Positions 13,690 to 22,484 of a stretch of 64,000 nt of DNA are shown here, in pieces. The notes under the pieces are model-generated. The model was not told the DNA's origin. It did no database searches and saw nothing but the letters and a program-made list of their open reading frames with translations. Source of the DNA: Alphaproteobacteria bacterium (lineage in GTDB: Bacteria > Myxococcota_A > UBA796 > GCA-2862545); assembly GCA_020632875.1 (NCBI GenBank), contig JACKET010000003.1:1-64000 (forward strand), given 5' to 3'. The position numbers were made by a program, and so were the translations under genes. Each line of letters begins with the position of its first letter. Within the stretch, counting starts at the first letter, position 1.

Positions 13690-15150
13690 ATGGTCTTCAG
13701 CTCGCCGACCTTCCTCTTCGCCTTCCTGCCGGTCGCGCTCGCGCTGTACCTCGTGGCGGGGCGTCGCCTCCGGTCGCTCGTGCTGACGCTCGTGAGCTAC
13801 CTGTTCTATGGCTGGGCGAATCCGGCGTTCGTGCTGCTGATGCTGTTCAGCACGGCCGTCGACTACGCGCTGGGCCGCGCGATGGTGTGGGGCCTGCCGC
13901 GCCACGCGGACGGCGGGCTGCCGGCACTCGATCCCGAAGGCCCGCGAACCGCCGGCCAGCGCCGCGCGCTGTGGGCGTCGGTGGCCACGAACCTCGGGCT
14001 GCTCGCGTTCTTCAAGTACTTCGACTTCGGCGTCGAGAACTACCGCGCCCTCGCCGACATGACCGGGCTGCCGGGCCTCGACCCGTCGCTCGTCCTGCAC
14101 GTGACCCTGCCGCTCGGCATCAGCTTCTACACGTTCCAGTCGATGTCGTACTCCATCGACGTGTACCGCGGACACGCCCGTCCCATCGAGCGTTTCGTGG
14201 ACTTCGCCGCCTACGTGTCGATGTTCCCGCAGCTCGTGGCCGGGCCCATCATCCGGTTCTCGGAGGTCGCCCGGCAGCTCGGCGACCGCACCCACACCCT
14301 CGCGAAGACCGCCCGGGGCATCGCGTTCTTCTCGCTCGGCATGGCGAAGAAGGTCGCCATCGCGAACCCGTGCGCCGAGATCGCGGACGCCGTGTTCGAC
14401 GCCCCCACCACGTCGATGCTGGACGCCTGGTGGGGCACGCTGGCCTACGCGTTCCAGATCTACTTCGACTTCTCGGGCTACTCCGACATGGCCATCGGGC
14501 TCGGCCTGGTGCTGGGCTTCGCGTTCCCGCGGAACTTCGACGCGCCCTACCACTCCGCCTCGATCACCGAGTTCTGGCGCCGCTGGCACATCTCGCTGTC
14601 GTCGTGGCTCCGCGACTACCTGTACATCCCGCTCGGCGGGAACCGGAAGGGTGAGCGCCGCACGTACGTGAACCTCGCGGCGGTCATGCTGTTCGGGGGC
14701 CTGTGGCACGGCGCCTCGTGGAACTTCGTCATCTGGGGCGCCATCCACGGCGGGATGCTCGGCGTCGAGCGCGCGCGCGGCAAGGCCAGCGCGTACGCGC
14801 GCCTCCCTCACGCCATCCAGGTCGCGACGACCTTCGCGCTCGTGTGCTTCGCGTGGGTGTTCTTCCGCGCGCCCACCCTCACCGCCGCGGTCGAGCACCT
14901 GCAGACGATGGCGGGCATGGGCCCGGGCCTGTCGCGCAACGCGCTCGTGACCGCGCAGATCTGGCAGCCCTGGCACGTCGGCGCGATGGCCGTCGCCGCA
15001 GCCATCACGTGGGGCTCGCCGTGGCAGACGTGGGACTTCGCGGCGCGGCTCCCGGCCCCGCGCCTGGTCGCGGTCTCCGCGGCGCTCGTCCTCTCCGTGC
15101 TCCTGCTGTTCACCCAGTCCTACAACCCCTTCATCTACTTCCTGTTCTGA
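13690..15150 (+). CDS. MBOAT-family O-acyltransferase, AlgI-like
   Basis: Polytopic inner-membrane protein of 486 aa, comparable to AlgI, which passes acetyl groups across the membrane for O-acetylation of an exported glycan. The N-terminal VFSSPTFLFAFLPVALALY and SYLFYGWANP are hallmark AlgI sequence. Later come YFDFSGYSDMAIGLG, FWRRWHISLSSWLRDYLYIP with LGGNRKG, and the MBOAT catalytic His in LWHGASWNFVIWG. A GGAG box precedes the ATG. Its stop overlaps the start of the SGNH-type partner downstream (TGATG). No polysaccharide polymerase or epimerase is nearby, so the acceptor glycan is unknown; it need not be alginate. Confidence 0.95.
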   Translation: MVFSSPTFLFAFLPVALALYLVAGRRLRSLVLTLVSYLFYGWANPAFVLLMLFSTAVDYALGRAMVWGLPRHADGGLPALDPEGPRTAGQRRALWASVATNLGLLAFFKYFDFGVENYRALADMTGLPGLDPSLVLHVTLPLGISFYTFQSMSYSIDVYRGHARPIERFVDFAAYVSMFPQLVAGPIIRFSEVARQLGDRTHTLAKTARGIAFFSLGMAKKVAIANPCAEIADAVFDAPTTSMLDAWWGTLAYAFQIYFDFSGYSDMAIGLGLVLGFAFPRNFDAPYHSASITEFWRRWHISLSSWLRDYLYIPLGGNRKGERRTYVNLAAVMLFGGLWHGASWNFVIWGAIHGGMLGVERARGKASAYARLPHAIQVATTFALVCFAWVFFRAPTLTAAVEHLQTMAGMGPGLSRNALVTAQIWQPWHVGAMAVAAAITWGSPWQTWDFAARLPAPRLVAVSAALVLSVLLLFTQSYNPFIYFLF

Positions 15151-16613
15151 TGACCGCTCCCCTCTCCCATCGCGAAGAAGAGGCCATCGCCGCCGCCGAC
15201 TCCACCGAGGTCTCGCGGACGGGAGCGATCGCGCTGACGGCCTTCGCAGTGGGGCTCCTCTGCGTGGTGCCGCTGATCCACCTCGTGCTGGACGGCGCCT
15301 CCGTGGCCGAGGCCCTCCGGGGCTTCGCGTCGGCGCGGTCGAACGCGGACCTGAAGGAGGCCATCGCCGGCTTCGACGACGCGATGGAGGACGGGTCGCC
15401 CGTGGGAGCGGCGCTGCGTCCGTACGTGCAGGGAGCGCTGACGCGGGGGCTCGGCGCCGGGAACAGCCAGGTGTTCGTGGGGCCGGACGGGTGGATGTTC
15501 TTCCGGCCCACCCTGAAGGCCCTGACCGGCCCGGGATTCCTCGCGACGAAGGACCCGCGCCCCGCTGTCCGCCACTTCTACGACGACCTCCGCCGCGCGG
15601 GCATCGAGCTCGTCGTGGTGCCCATCCCGCTCAAGGCGTCCGTCCACGGCGACGTACTCGGCGCGCCGTCGCCGGTGCAGGACCGCGATCTGCCCGCCTT
15701 CGTCCAGTGGATGCGGCGCCAGGGCATCCGGGTCGTGGACACCCCGGCCCTCGTTCGCCAGGCGCCGGCTCCGCAGTACCTCCAGACCGACACGCACTGG
15801 CGCCCCGCCACGATGGACGCGGTCGCGCGGGGCATCGTGCACGAGCTCCAGGCGCTCGGCGTCCCCACGGGGGAGCCCATCGAGACGCACCTCGAGCCGC
15901 GCTCCGGCACGGGGGATCTCGTCGGGCTGCTCGGCGTGCCGGGCTTCGCGCCGCCCGAGACCGTCGAGGTGCCCGTCCCCGCGCGCCGTCCGACAGGCGA
16001 TGCGCAGGTGCTGCTGCTGGGCGACAGCTACGCGAACCTCTACGCCGACCCGTCCCTCGGGTTCGGCGAGGGCTCCGGCCTCCAGGCCGTGCTCGAGGCC
16101 CGCCTCGGCATGCCGGTCGACGCGATCCTCCAGAACGCCGGCGGGGCGTCCGGCACGCGAAAGGCCCTCGCCGACGAGCCGGACCGCCTCGACGGGACCC
16201 TCGTGGTGGTCTGGGAGCTCACGGCCCGCGAGCTGAACCTCGGCGACTGGGAGGTCGTGCCGCTCGCGCTGGACGCGCCGGTGACCGCCACGACCCTCGC
16301 CCCGCCGGAGTCGCCGCGCGAGCTCGAGGTCCGCGTGACGGCCGTGGGTCCGACGCCATCCGTCCAGGCCGCGTACGCCGACCAGGTCGTGACCATCGGC
16401 ATCACGGTGGACGGCGAGCCCGCCTGGGCGAACCTCTGGGGCATGCAGGAGCGCGTGGTGATGCGTGGCGGACGGCTGCGCGTCGGCGACACGGTGCGCG
16501 TGCGGGCGAGCTCCTGGCGCGACGCCCCGCCCGAAGCACGCACGGCGAGCCGCTCGGGGCCCGACAGCCAGCCCCGCGGCGCGCCGCTGTGGTGGCTCGA
16601 GGTGCTGGAGTGA
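15150..16613 (+). CDS. AlgJ/AlgX-like SGNH O-acetyltransferase
   Basis: Periplasm-facing acetyltransferase-like protein of 487 aa, predicted to transfer acetyl groups supplied by the AlgI-like protein to a surface glycan. One N-terminal transmembrane segment (residues ~25-48) anchors it. Catalytic elements of the AlgX/AlgJ family are present: Asp214-Thr-His216-Trp (TDTHWRP) and the nucleophile Ser293 in LLLGDSYANLY. The GWMFF and VVVPIPLKASVHG segments match the same fold. The last ~130 residues form a beta-rich extension beyond the catalytic core. The gene overlaps its neighbours at both ends (TGATG, GTGA), indicating one co-translated complex. Confidence 0.9.
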   Translation: MTAPLSHREEEAIAAADSTEVSRTGAIALTAFAVGLLCVVPLIHLVLDGASVAEALRGFASARSNADLKEAIAGFDDAMEDGSPVGAALRPYVQGALTRGLGAGNSQVFVGPDGWMFFRPTLKALTGPGFLATKDPRPAVRHFYDDLRRAGIELVVVPIPLKASVHGDVLGAPSPVQDRDLPAFVQWMRRQGIRVVDTPALVRQAPAPQYLQTDTHWRPATMDAVARGIVHELQALGVPTGEPIETHLEPRSGTGDLVGLLGVPGFAPPETVEVPVPARRPTGDAQVLLLGDSYANLYADPSLGFGEGSGLQAVLEARLGMPVDAILQNAGGASGTRKALADEPDRLDGTLVVVWELTARELNLGDWEVVPLALDAPVTATTLAPPESPRELEVRVTAVGPTPSVQAAYADQVVTIGITVDGEPAWANLWGMQERVVMRGGRLRVGDTVRVRASSWRDAPPEARTASRSGPDSQPRGAPLWWLEVLE

Positions 16614-18361
16614 GGCGCCTCGCGCTCGTGCTCGCCCTGGCCCTGGGCGTCGGCGCCCATCGGGTCGACGCCACGTGGCAGGCCCGCTCCGGCGAGGCGT
16701 TCCGCGCACGGGCCGGCGCGCTGGAGCAGGCGCCGCGCAAGGGCAACGTCATCACGGTCGACGACCGGCACTTCTACTTCCGCGAGCTGCAGACGGTCGG
16801 CGCAGAGGCGCTGATCGGGCCGAACGCCTCGCGCGACGCGTCGGTGCGGCCGCTGTACCGCGACCCCATCCCGGTCATCGCGGACTTCCGCGACCGCCTC
16901 GCCGAGCGCGACATCGCGCTCCTCGTCGTGCCCGTCCCGGTGCGTCCCTGGATCCACCCGGACGGCCTGTTCGACGACGGCACCCGGCTCCACCCCCAGG
17001 GCGCCGCCCAGGCGTGGACGGACTTCGTCGACGCCGTGCGGGCCGAGGGGATCGACGTGATCGACCCGCTGCCGATCCTGCAGTCCGGGGCGAATCGCGA
17101 CCCCGTGCTGTGGATGTCCCGCGCCGACCAGCACTGGACGAACCTCGGCATGCGCGCCGTGACCTCGGCCATCGCGAAGCGCCTGCGCAAACGCGGGCTC
17201 GTGTCCGGCACGCCGCGCGAGACCACGGCCGAGCTGAAGACCGTGACGCGCAAGGCCGCCATCGGCGTGCAGGACGGCATCGATCTCGGCACCGAGACCT
17301 TCGAGGTGCGCCGCATCCACGACGCGTCGGGCGATGCCCCGCCCGACCGCGACCCCGCGGCGCCCATCGTCGTGCTCGGCGACAGCAACATCGTCTGGTA
17401 CTCCGACTGGGACGCACACCTGCTGGCGCAGCTCCAGCACGAGCTCGGCGTGTCGATCGATTCGGTCGTGGTGCACGGGGGCGGCGCGTCGCGCACGCGC
17501 GAGGAGCTGGTCCGCGAAGACGCGCTCGATCCGGGCTACCTCGACCGGAAGCGCGTGGTGGTGTGGGTGTTCCACGGCATCGGCGTGCAGAAGCACGAGT
17601 GGCAGGTCGTGCCGCTCGAGATGTTCCCGCCGACGCGGCTCGAAGCCCTCGCTGCACCGCCCCGCCTGGCGACGGACCAGGCGCTCTACGACGGCCCCGG
17701 CAGCCTCGCGGGGCTCTCGGCGCGCTTCGTCCCCTCGCGCGAGCGCGGGCAGCCCGCGTGGATGAACGGCGTGCTCGGCCTCGTGACCTTCGCGGTCGCC
17801 GACGGCACGGCGCCGACGCACCTCGTGTTCGAGCTCCAGTCGCGGCAGAAGGGCCCGCTGCAGGTGGAGCTCGACGGCGAGCCCATCGCGACGCTCGATC
17901 TCGTGCCCGGTCCGTCGCGGCACCGCGTCCCGCTGGGCGTGGTGCCCGGTCGCCACCAGCTCGGCCTGCGGTGGAAGGTGCCGACGAACGAGGTGAAGCT
18001 CGGCATCCGCTCGCTCCACCTCGTCCAGGGCGAGCCGTTCGCGTCGCTCGACGCCGAGACGCCCGGCCTCGGCGCCCTGCCCGCAGAAGGCGCCATCGCT
18101 CTCCCCGACGGGCTGCCGGAGCACGCCGCGCTGCGTCTGCACTGGATGGCCGGCGACAAGCGCTGCGCCCCGACCGTGCGCATCGCGCTCGGCGACCGCA
18201 CGCTCTACCGCGGGGCACCCGACCCGTGGTGGCACGAGGTCAGCGTGCCGCTCGACGGGGCCGGCGACGGCGCGGTCCTCCGCGTGATGCGGTCCTGTGC
18301 CGACGGGTCCGACCGGCCCGCGGCCGTGACGCTCGACCGCATCGAGATCGACGCGATCTGA
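16610..18361 (+). CDS. Second AlgX/AlgJ-like SGNH protein with C-terminal beta domains
   Basis: Exported 583-aa paralogue of the preceding acetyltransferase. The GTG start lies in a GTGA overlap and begins a signal sequence (RRLALVLALALGVGAH). Catalytic motifs are Asp173-Gln-His175-Trp (ADQHWTN) and Ser259 (VVLGDSNIVW), with family strands VVPVPVRPWIHP and VVVWVFHGIG. Residues ~365-583 add beta-rich sequence that resembles carbohydrate-binding modules (FELQSRQKGPLQVELDGEP and a final domain with Cys pairs KRCAPT / RSCAD). Two SGNH partners for one AlgI parallels AlgJ plus AlgX in alginate modification; glycan binding by the extra domains is inferred. Confidence 0.87.
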   Translation: MRRLALVLALALGVGAHRVDATWQARSGEAFRARAGALEQAPRKGNVITVDDRHFYFRELQTVGAEALIGPNASRDASVRPLYRDPIPVIADFRDRLAERDIALLVVPVPVRPWIHPDGLFDDGTRLHPQGAAQAWTDFVDAVRAEGIDVIDPLPILQSGANRDPVLWMSRADQHWTNLGMRAVTSAIAKRLRKRGLVSGTPRETTAELKTVTRKAAIGVQDGIDLGTETFEVRRIHDASGDAPPDRDPAAPIVVLGDSNIVWYSDWDAHLLAQLQHELGVSIDSVVVHGGGASRTREELVREDALDPGYLDRKRVVVWVFHGIGVQKHEWQVVPLEMFPPTRLEALAAPPRLATDQALYDGPGSLAGLSARFVPSRERGQPAWMNGVLGLVTFAVADGTAPTHLVFELQSRQKGPLQVELDGEPIATLDLVPGPSRHRVPLGVVPGRHQLGLRWKVPTNEVKLGIRSLHLVQGEPFASLDAETPGLGALPAEGAIALPDGLPEHAALRLHWMAGDKRCAPTVRIALGDRTLYRGAPDPWWHEVSVPLDGAGDGAVLRVMRSCADGSDRPAAVTLDRIEIDAI

Positions 18362-18368
18362 ACGCTGC

Positions 18369-20309
18369 CTACCGGACGCAGCGGACGCCGGCGCCCTGGC
18401 GGTTGTAGTCGACCCCGCGGTGCTGCCGCGCGCGGTTCGTGACGGGCACCTTGGTGTACATGCCGCCCCCGCGGAGCACGCGCTGCGGGGCGCCGTTGTC
18501 GATGCGCGGCTTGCCGTTGAGCGGCGCGCCCGTGTACCCGGCCGTGTACGTGTCGAAGACCCACTCGACGGCGTTGCCGGCCATGTCGCACACGCCCTGC
18601 TCGGTGTTGCCCGACGGCTTCGAGCACACGGCATGGGGCTTCGCGGAGCACCGCGGCCCGATGGGCCCGGACGTGCGGCTGCAGTCGGCCGGCTCGTCGC
18701 CCCAGGGGTACAGCGTGTCCTTGCCGCGGGACCGGGCGGCGAACTCCCACTCCGACTCGCTCGGCAGGCGCCCGCCGACCCACTGGCACGCGACGATGGC
18801 CTCGCGGTACGTCAGGCAGAGCATCGGTGCGTCGAGCGCGTCGAGGTCGACGGTGCAGGTGTTGGCGGGCATCACGCAGGCGCCGTCGGTGACGCAGGCC
18901 CGGTACTGCCCGACCGTCAGCTCGTTCCGCATGATCTCGAAGTCGGGCACGGTGACATCGTGGACAGGCTGCGCGTCGCGGTGTTTCGGGTCGCGGTTGT
19001 CGCCCATCGCGTAGGTGCCGCCCTCGAGGGCGACCCAGTCGACGTGCACCTTGGAGCCTTCGCCCTCGGTGAGGTAGCCGAGCTGCTCGAGGGCGAGGCG
19101 GGTCTCGTCGTCGAGCTCCACCTTCGGCGCCGTCGCGTCGGCCGTCGCGTAGTGCGCGTCGAGGTCGGCCCGCAGATCGGCCACGATGCCCGGCTTCTCG
19201 GACGCGATGTCCTTCTTCTCGCCGGGGTCGGTCTCGATGTCGTAGAGCTGGGCGGTGTGCTCGCGCAGGTCGACGATGAGCTTGTAGCGGCCCTTCATCA
19301 CGGCGCGGCGGTTCTTGATGCGGCGGGTCTCGGCGATGACCGGAGCCTTCGGATCGGGTGCGAACCGCCCCTTCTCGAGCGGGAGCGGCCGACCGCCGAA
19401 CTCGGGGCTCTGCGGCAGGCCCATCAGCTCGACGAGCGTGGGGACGACGTCGACCAGGCCCACCGGGACGCCCACGCGCTGCGGCTCGATCCCGGGGCCC
19501 CGCATGATCCACGGCACGTGGATGACCTCTTCCCACAGCTGCACGGTGTGCTGCGTGTCGCCGTGGTCGCGGAACTCGTCGCCATGGTCGGCGACGAACG
19601 CCACGACGGTGTCTTCGAGCCGACCGGATTTCTCGAGCTCGGTGAACAGCCGCCCGAGGTGGTCGTCGAGGTACGCGATCTCGCTGTCGTAGCGGTCGAC
19701 GTCGCGGTCGCCGAAGTCCCACTGGGCGTGCTTGCGGTAGTCGACGTGCGGGTCGAAGTAGTGGAGCATCAGCATCCACCGCGAGTCGGGCGGCTCCTTC
19801 AGGAATGCCAGCCCGAGGTCGGTGATGTCTTCGGACGACAGCACCTTGTGCGGGTCGCCCTTCTTCACGACCGTCGTGTCGTAGGTGTCGAAGCCCTGCT
19901 CGAACCGGCTGTTCTTCGGCATCAGCGCGTGGTGGCTGATGTAGGCGGTGGTCGAGAACCCCTGGCTCTTCAGGTACTCGGCGAAGGTCTGCTGCTCGGG
20001 CGAGAGCACGGCCTCCCACTGGGTCACGCCGTGGTCGCGGGGCACGCGGCTCGTGAGGATCGTGGCGATCGAGGGCTTGGTCCACGGGGCGTGCGCGTAG
20101 GCGCGCTCGAACAGCACCCCCTCCTTCGCGAAGCTCGTCAGGTTGGGCGACGTCGGACGGCGGTACCCGTACGCATCGAGGTGATCGGCCCGGAGCGTGT
20201 CGGCGATGATGAGGATGACGTTCTTCGCGCCTTTCTGCGGGGGGTCTTCATTCGTCGAAGAACCGCAGGCCACGAGGGCCCACAGCGCGAGCAGCATCCA
20301 GCGGAACAT
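18369..20309 (-). CDS. Sulfatase-like lipoprotein fused to a SUMF1/FGE-like domain
   Basis: Two-domain envelope lipoprotein of 646 aa. The ATG at 20309 opens a lipobox (LWALVAC, Cys15). Residues ~28-430 are an alkaline-phosphatase/sulfatase fold: NVILIIADTLRADHLDAYGY with metal-binding Asp37, and VAFVADHGDEFRDHG. At the nucleophile position the sequence is WTKPS, so Thr77 replaces the Cys or Ser that is converted to formylglycine in true sulfatases. Residues ~438-646 are a formylglycine-generating-enzyme-like (SUMF1) domain: VALEGGTYAMGDN, GGRLPSESEWEFAARSRG, YPWGDEP, GVCDMAGNAVEWV, RVLRGGG. It could act as a phospho- or sulfo-ester hydrolase or transferase with a lectin-like module. It converges on the acetyltransferase operon (7-bp gap). 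Confidence 0.88.
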   Translation of the reverse strand: MFRWMLLALWALVACGSSTNEDPPQKGAKNVILIIADTLRADHLDAYGYRRPTSPNLTSFAKEGVLFERAYAHAPWTKPSIATILTSRVPRDHGVTQWEAVLSPEQQTFAEYLKSQGFSTTAYISHHALMPKNSRFEQGFDTYDTTVVKKGDPHKVLSSEDITDLGLAFLKEPPDSRWMLMLHYFDPHVDYRKHAQWDFGDRDVDRYDSEIAYLDDHLGRLFTELEKSGRLEDTVVAFVADHGDEFRDHGDTQHTVQLWEEVIHVPWIMRGPGIEPQRVGVPVGLVDVVPTLVELMGLPQSPEFGGRPLPLEKGRFAPDPKAPVIAETRRIKNRRAVMKGRYKLIVDLREHTAQLYDIETDPGEKKDIASEKPGIVADLRADLDAHYATADATAPKVELDDETRLALEQLGYLTEGEGSKVHVDWVALEGGTYAMGDNRDPKHRDAQPVHDVTVPDFEIMRNELTVGQYRACVTDGACVMPANTCTVDLDALDAPMLCLTYREAIVACQWVGGRLPSESEWEFAARSRGKDTLYPWGDEPADCSRTSGPIGPRCSAKPHAVCSKPSGNTEQGVCDMAGNAVEWVFDTYTAGYTGAPLNGKPRIDNGAPQRVLRGGGMYTKVPVTNRARQHRGVDYNRQGAGVRCVR

Positions 20310-20363
20310 CGGTGCCGCATAACCGGTCACCCGGGCGCGAACACGGCGGTCTCCGAGGGCCTG

Positions 20364-21200
20364 CTACAGATCCGCCGCGCAGCGGGCGCCCATCCCGCCG
20401 TACCAGAAATCACGCGGGTGGAACGTGCGCTTTCGCACCCTGACCGGCGCCGCGCTGCCGATGCCGCCGCCGCGCATCACGTTGTACTCGTTCGCCTGGA
20501 CGACCTGGGCCGAGCCGTCGGCGGGGTGGTCGGTGTAGTCGTTGTGGAACCAGTCCTGGGTCCACTCGAACGCGTTGCCCGCCATGTCGCACAGGCCGAG
20601 CGGCGTGTCGCCGAGGGGATGCGTGCACGACAGCCACAGGCCGTTCGCGCCCGGGCACCACGAGATGCCGGGCCCCTGGTTCACGTTCGCGCGATCGCAG
20701 TCCGGCGGCTCGTTCCCCCACGGGAACTCGTTGTCCGCACCGCGCGAGCTGGCCGCGAACTCCCACTCCGACTCGGTCGGCAGCCGACCGCCGAACCAGT
20801 CGCAGAAGGCCGTGGCCTGGTACCAGTCGATGCAGTTCTGCGGGAGCCCCGCCACCGTGCCGTCGCTGCACAGCGCCGACGCCTCCACCGGCGTGCACAC
20901 GCCCTCGTCCACGCACTGCCAGTAGTCGGTGCTCTGGATCTCGTGACGCATGAGGTAGAAGCCCGGCATCGTGACGGAGTGCTGCGGCTCCTCCGTCGGC
21001 TCGTCGGACGGCGAGGGCGTGCCCATGAGGAACGTTCCGCCCTCGATCACCACCCACGGCTCACCCCGGGGAGGCGCGGTGTCGATCGGCGGGTCGACCG
21101 CGGTATCGGCCGGCGGGGCCGTGTCCTCCGCGGTGGGAGGGTCGGAATCGACCGGCGTGACGGGCGCTTTACAGGCCGAGGCCAACAGGACGACGAGCAT
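20364..21200 (-). CDS. SUMF1/FGE-fold lipoprotein
   Basis: Lipoprotein of 278 aa (LASAC lipobox at the very N-terminus) with a Pro/Asp/Thr-rich linker to residue ~45 and a SUMF1-fold domain: VVIEGGTFLMGTPSP, FYLMRHEIQSTDYW, FGGRLPTESEWEFAASSRG, FPWGNEPPDCDRANVN, GLCDMAGNAFEWTQDWF, and a final VMRGGGIGSAAPVRVRKRTF. The region that carries the catalytic Cys pair in real formylglycine-generating enzymes has no such Cys here, so enzyme activity is unlikely; glycan or protein binding, as in other SUMF1-fold proteins, is a reasonable guess. It is divergent from a close paralogue 36 bp away. Confidence 0.88.
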   Translation of the reverse strand: MLVVLLASACKAPVTPVDSDPPTAEDTAPPADTAVDPPIDTAPPRGEPWVVIEGGTFLMGTPSPSDEPTEEPQHSVTMPGFYLMRHEIQSTDYWQCVDEGVCTPVEASALCSDGTVAGLPQNCIDWYQATAFCDWFGGRLPTESEWEFAASSRGADNEFPWGNEPPDCDRANVNQGPGISWCPGANGLWLSCTHPLGDTPLGLCDMAGNAFEWTQDWFHNDYTDHPADGSAQVVQANEYNVMRGGGIGSAAPVRVRKRTFHPRDFWYGGMGARCAADL

Positions 21201-21206
21201 GCTCCA

Positions 21207-21229
21207 ACCCTACCCGGAAGGAGTATGCT
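21207..21229. promoter_or_regulatory. Back-to-back start-proximal -10-like hexamers
   Basis: On the minus strand TAGGGT (21207-21212) lies 6 nt before the ATG at 21200. On the plus strand TATGCT (21224-21229) lies 6 nt before the ATG at 21236. The whole intergenic gap is only 35 bp, so any further promoter elements must lie inside the opposite coding sequence. The layout suggests two leaderless transcripts from overlapping divergent promoters. Confidence 0.4.
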
Positions 21230-21235
21230 CTGACC

Positions 21236-22459
21236 ATGACGCGATCGCTCGTCCTGCTCACCGTCCTCCTCCTGGGCTGCCCGAAATCGGACTCCGAGAC
21301 CGCGGAGGAGTCCGACGCCGACACCGATTCCGACGCCGACACCGATTCCGACGCCGACGCCGATTCCGACGCAGACAGCGACACGGACGCCGATTCCGAC
21401 GCCGACACGGACACCGACGCCGACACGGACACCGACGCCGACACGGACACCGACTCCGACACGGACACCGACTCCGACACGGACACGGACTCCGACACGG
21501 ACACCGACACGGACACCGACTCCGACACGGACACCGACTCCGACACGGACACCGACTCCGACACGGACACCGACTCCGACACGGATGCCGACTCCGACAC
21601 GGACACCGACTCCGACACGGATGCCGACTCCGACACAGACCTCGGGACGGGCGATACCGCACGCGCTCCGTCCGACACGGCCGCCGACACGGGGCCCTCG
21701 GACACCTCGGCCCGCGGAGACACCGGCGCCGACGCGACCGGCCTGCTCCTCGCCGAGCCGTGGGTCTACATCCCCGGCGGCACCTTCCTCATGGGCACGC
21801 CGGCTCCCGCGCCGCCCGAGTACTGGGACGAAGACCCGCAGATCACCGTCACCGTGCCGTCGTTCGCGATCATGCGGTACGAGATCCAGAGCACCGACTA
21901 CTACGCGTGCATCGCCGACGGGGCCTGCACGCCGCCGGGCGTCAACACGCTGTGCACGGACGGCACGGTGCCCGGCCAGCCGCAGAACTGCCTCGACTGG
22001 TCGCAGGTCCACGACTTCTGCGGGTGGTTCGGCGGCCGGATGATCACCGAGGCCGAGTGGGAGTACGCGGCCAGCGGCGGGGGCACCGTGGGCCCGTTCC
22101 CGTGGGGCACCGATCCGGAGGACTGCGATCACCGCAACATCGGGATGGGCCCGACGGCGCCGTGGTGCGCGGGCCCGACGCCGCTCTGGGACTCGTGCAC
22201 CCACCCCCTCGGCGACACGCCGTCCGGCCTGTGCGAGATGGGCGGCAACGTCTTCGAGTGGATCGCGGACTGGTACAAGGACACGTACGTCGACTGGCCG
22301 ACGGACGGCTCCGCGAACCAGGTCGTCGGCACGTTCCGGAGCATGCGGGGCGGCGGCATCGGCAGCGTCGCCGACACGCGCGTCCGGAACCGCACGTACC
22401 ACCCGCCCGACTTCTGGTATGGCGGGATGGGCGGGCGCTGCGCGATGGACGTCCAGTAG
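21236..22459 (+). CDS. SUMF1/FGE-fold lipoprotein on an (S/T/A)-Asp stalk
   Basis: Lipoprotein of 407 aa: signal peptide and lipobox (LLTVLLLGC, Cys15), then ~110 residues of alternating Asp with Ser, Thr or Ala (residues 26-135), a Thr/Asp/Ala-rich linker, and a SUMF1-fold domain from ~178 (VYIPGGTFLMGTPAPAP, FGGRMITEAEWEYAASGGG, FPWGTDPEDCDHRNIG, GLCEMGGNVFEWIADWY, SMRGGGIGSVADTRVRNRT). The SUMF1 domain is closely similar to that of the divergent gene at 20364-21200, including the missing catalytic Cys pair, so the two arose by duplication. The stalk would be a strongly negative, extended, possibly calcium-responsive spacer holding the domain away from the outer membrane. Confidence 0.9.
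   Translation: MTRSLVLLTVLLLGCPKSDSETAEESDADTDSDADTDSDADADSDADSDTDADSDADTDTDADTDTDADTDTDSDTDTDSDTDTDSDTDTDTDTDSDTDTDSDTDTDSDTDTDSDTDADSDTDTDSDTDADSDTDLGTGDTARAPSDTAADTGPSDTSARGDTGADATGLLLAEPWVYIPGGTFLMGTPAPAPPEYWDEDPQITVTVPSFAIMRYEIQSTDYYACIADGACTPPGVNTLCTDGTVPGQPQNCLDWSQVHDFCGWFGGRMITEAEWEYAASGGGTVGPFPWGTDPEDCDHRNIGMGPTAPWCAGPTPLWDSCTHPLGDTPSGLCEMGGNVFEWIADWYKDTYVDWPTDGSANQVVGTFRSMRGGGIGSVADTRVRNRTYHPPDFWYGGMGGRCAMDVQ
21311..21640 (+). repeat. Tandem (S/T/A)D-coding repeat, 55 dipeptides
   Basis: About 330 bp of imperfect 6- to 12-bp units (GAC ACC, GAC TCC, GAC GCC variants) coding for alternating Asp and Ser/Thr/Ala. It is in frame with the flanking gene. Such tracts can change length by replication slippage, so stalk length may differ between strains. 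Confidence 0.95.
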
Positions 22460-22484
22460 GCTCGCTACCGCCGAGGCGCCGGGG

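Noticed and set aside
21169..21723. Minus-strand Ser/Val-rich frame (SVSESVSVSES)
   Set aside because: Antisense reading of the Asp-dipeptide tract of the lipoprotein gene; the low-complexity pattern is a mirror of the repeats.
20364..22459. True formylglycine-generating enzymes
   Set aside because: The SUMF1-fold motifs are present but the catalytic Cys pair near the C-terminus is missing in both proteins.
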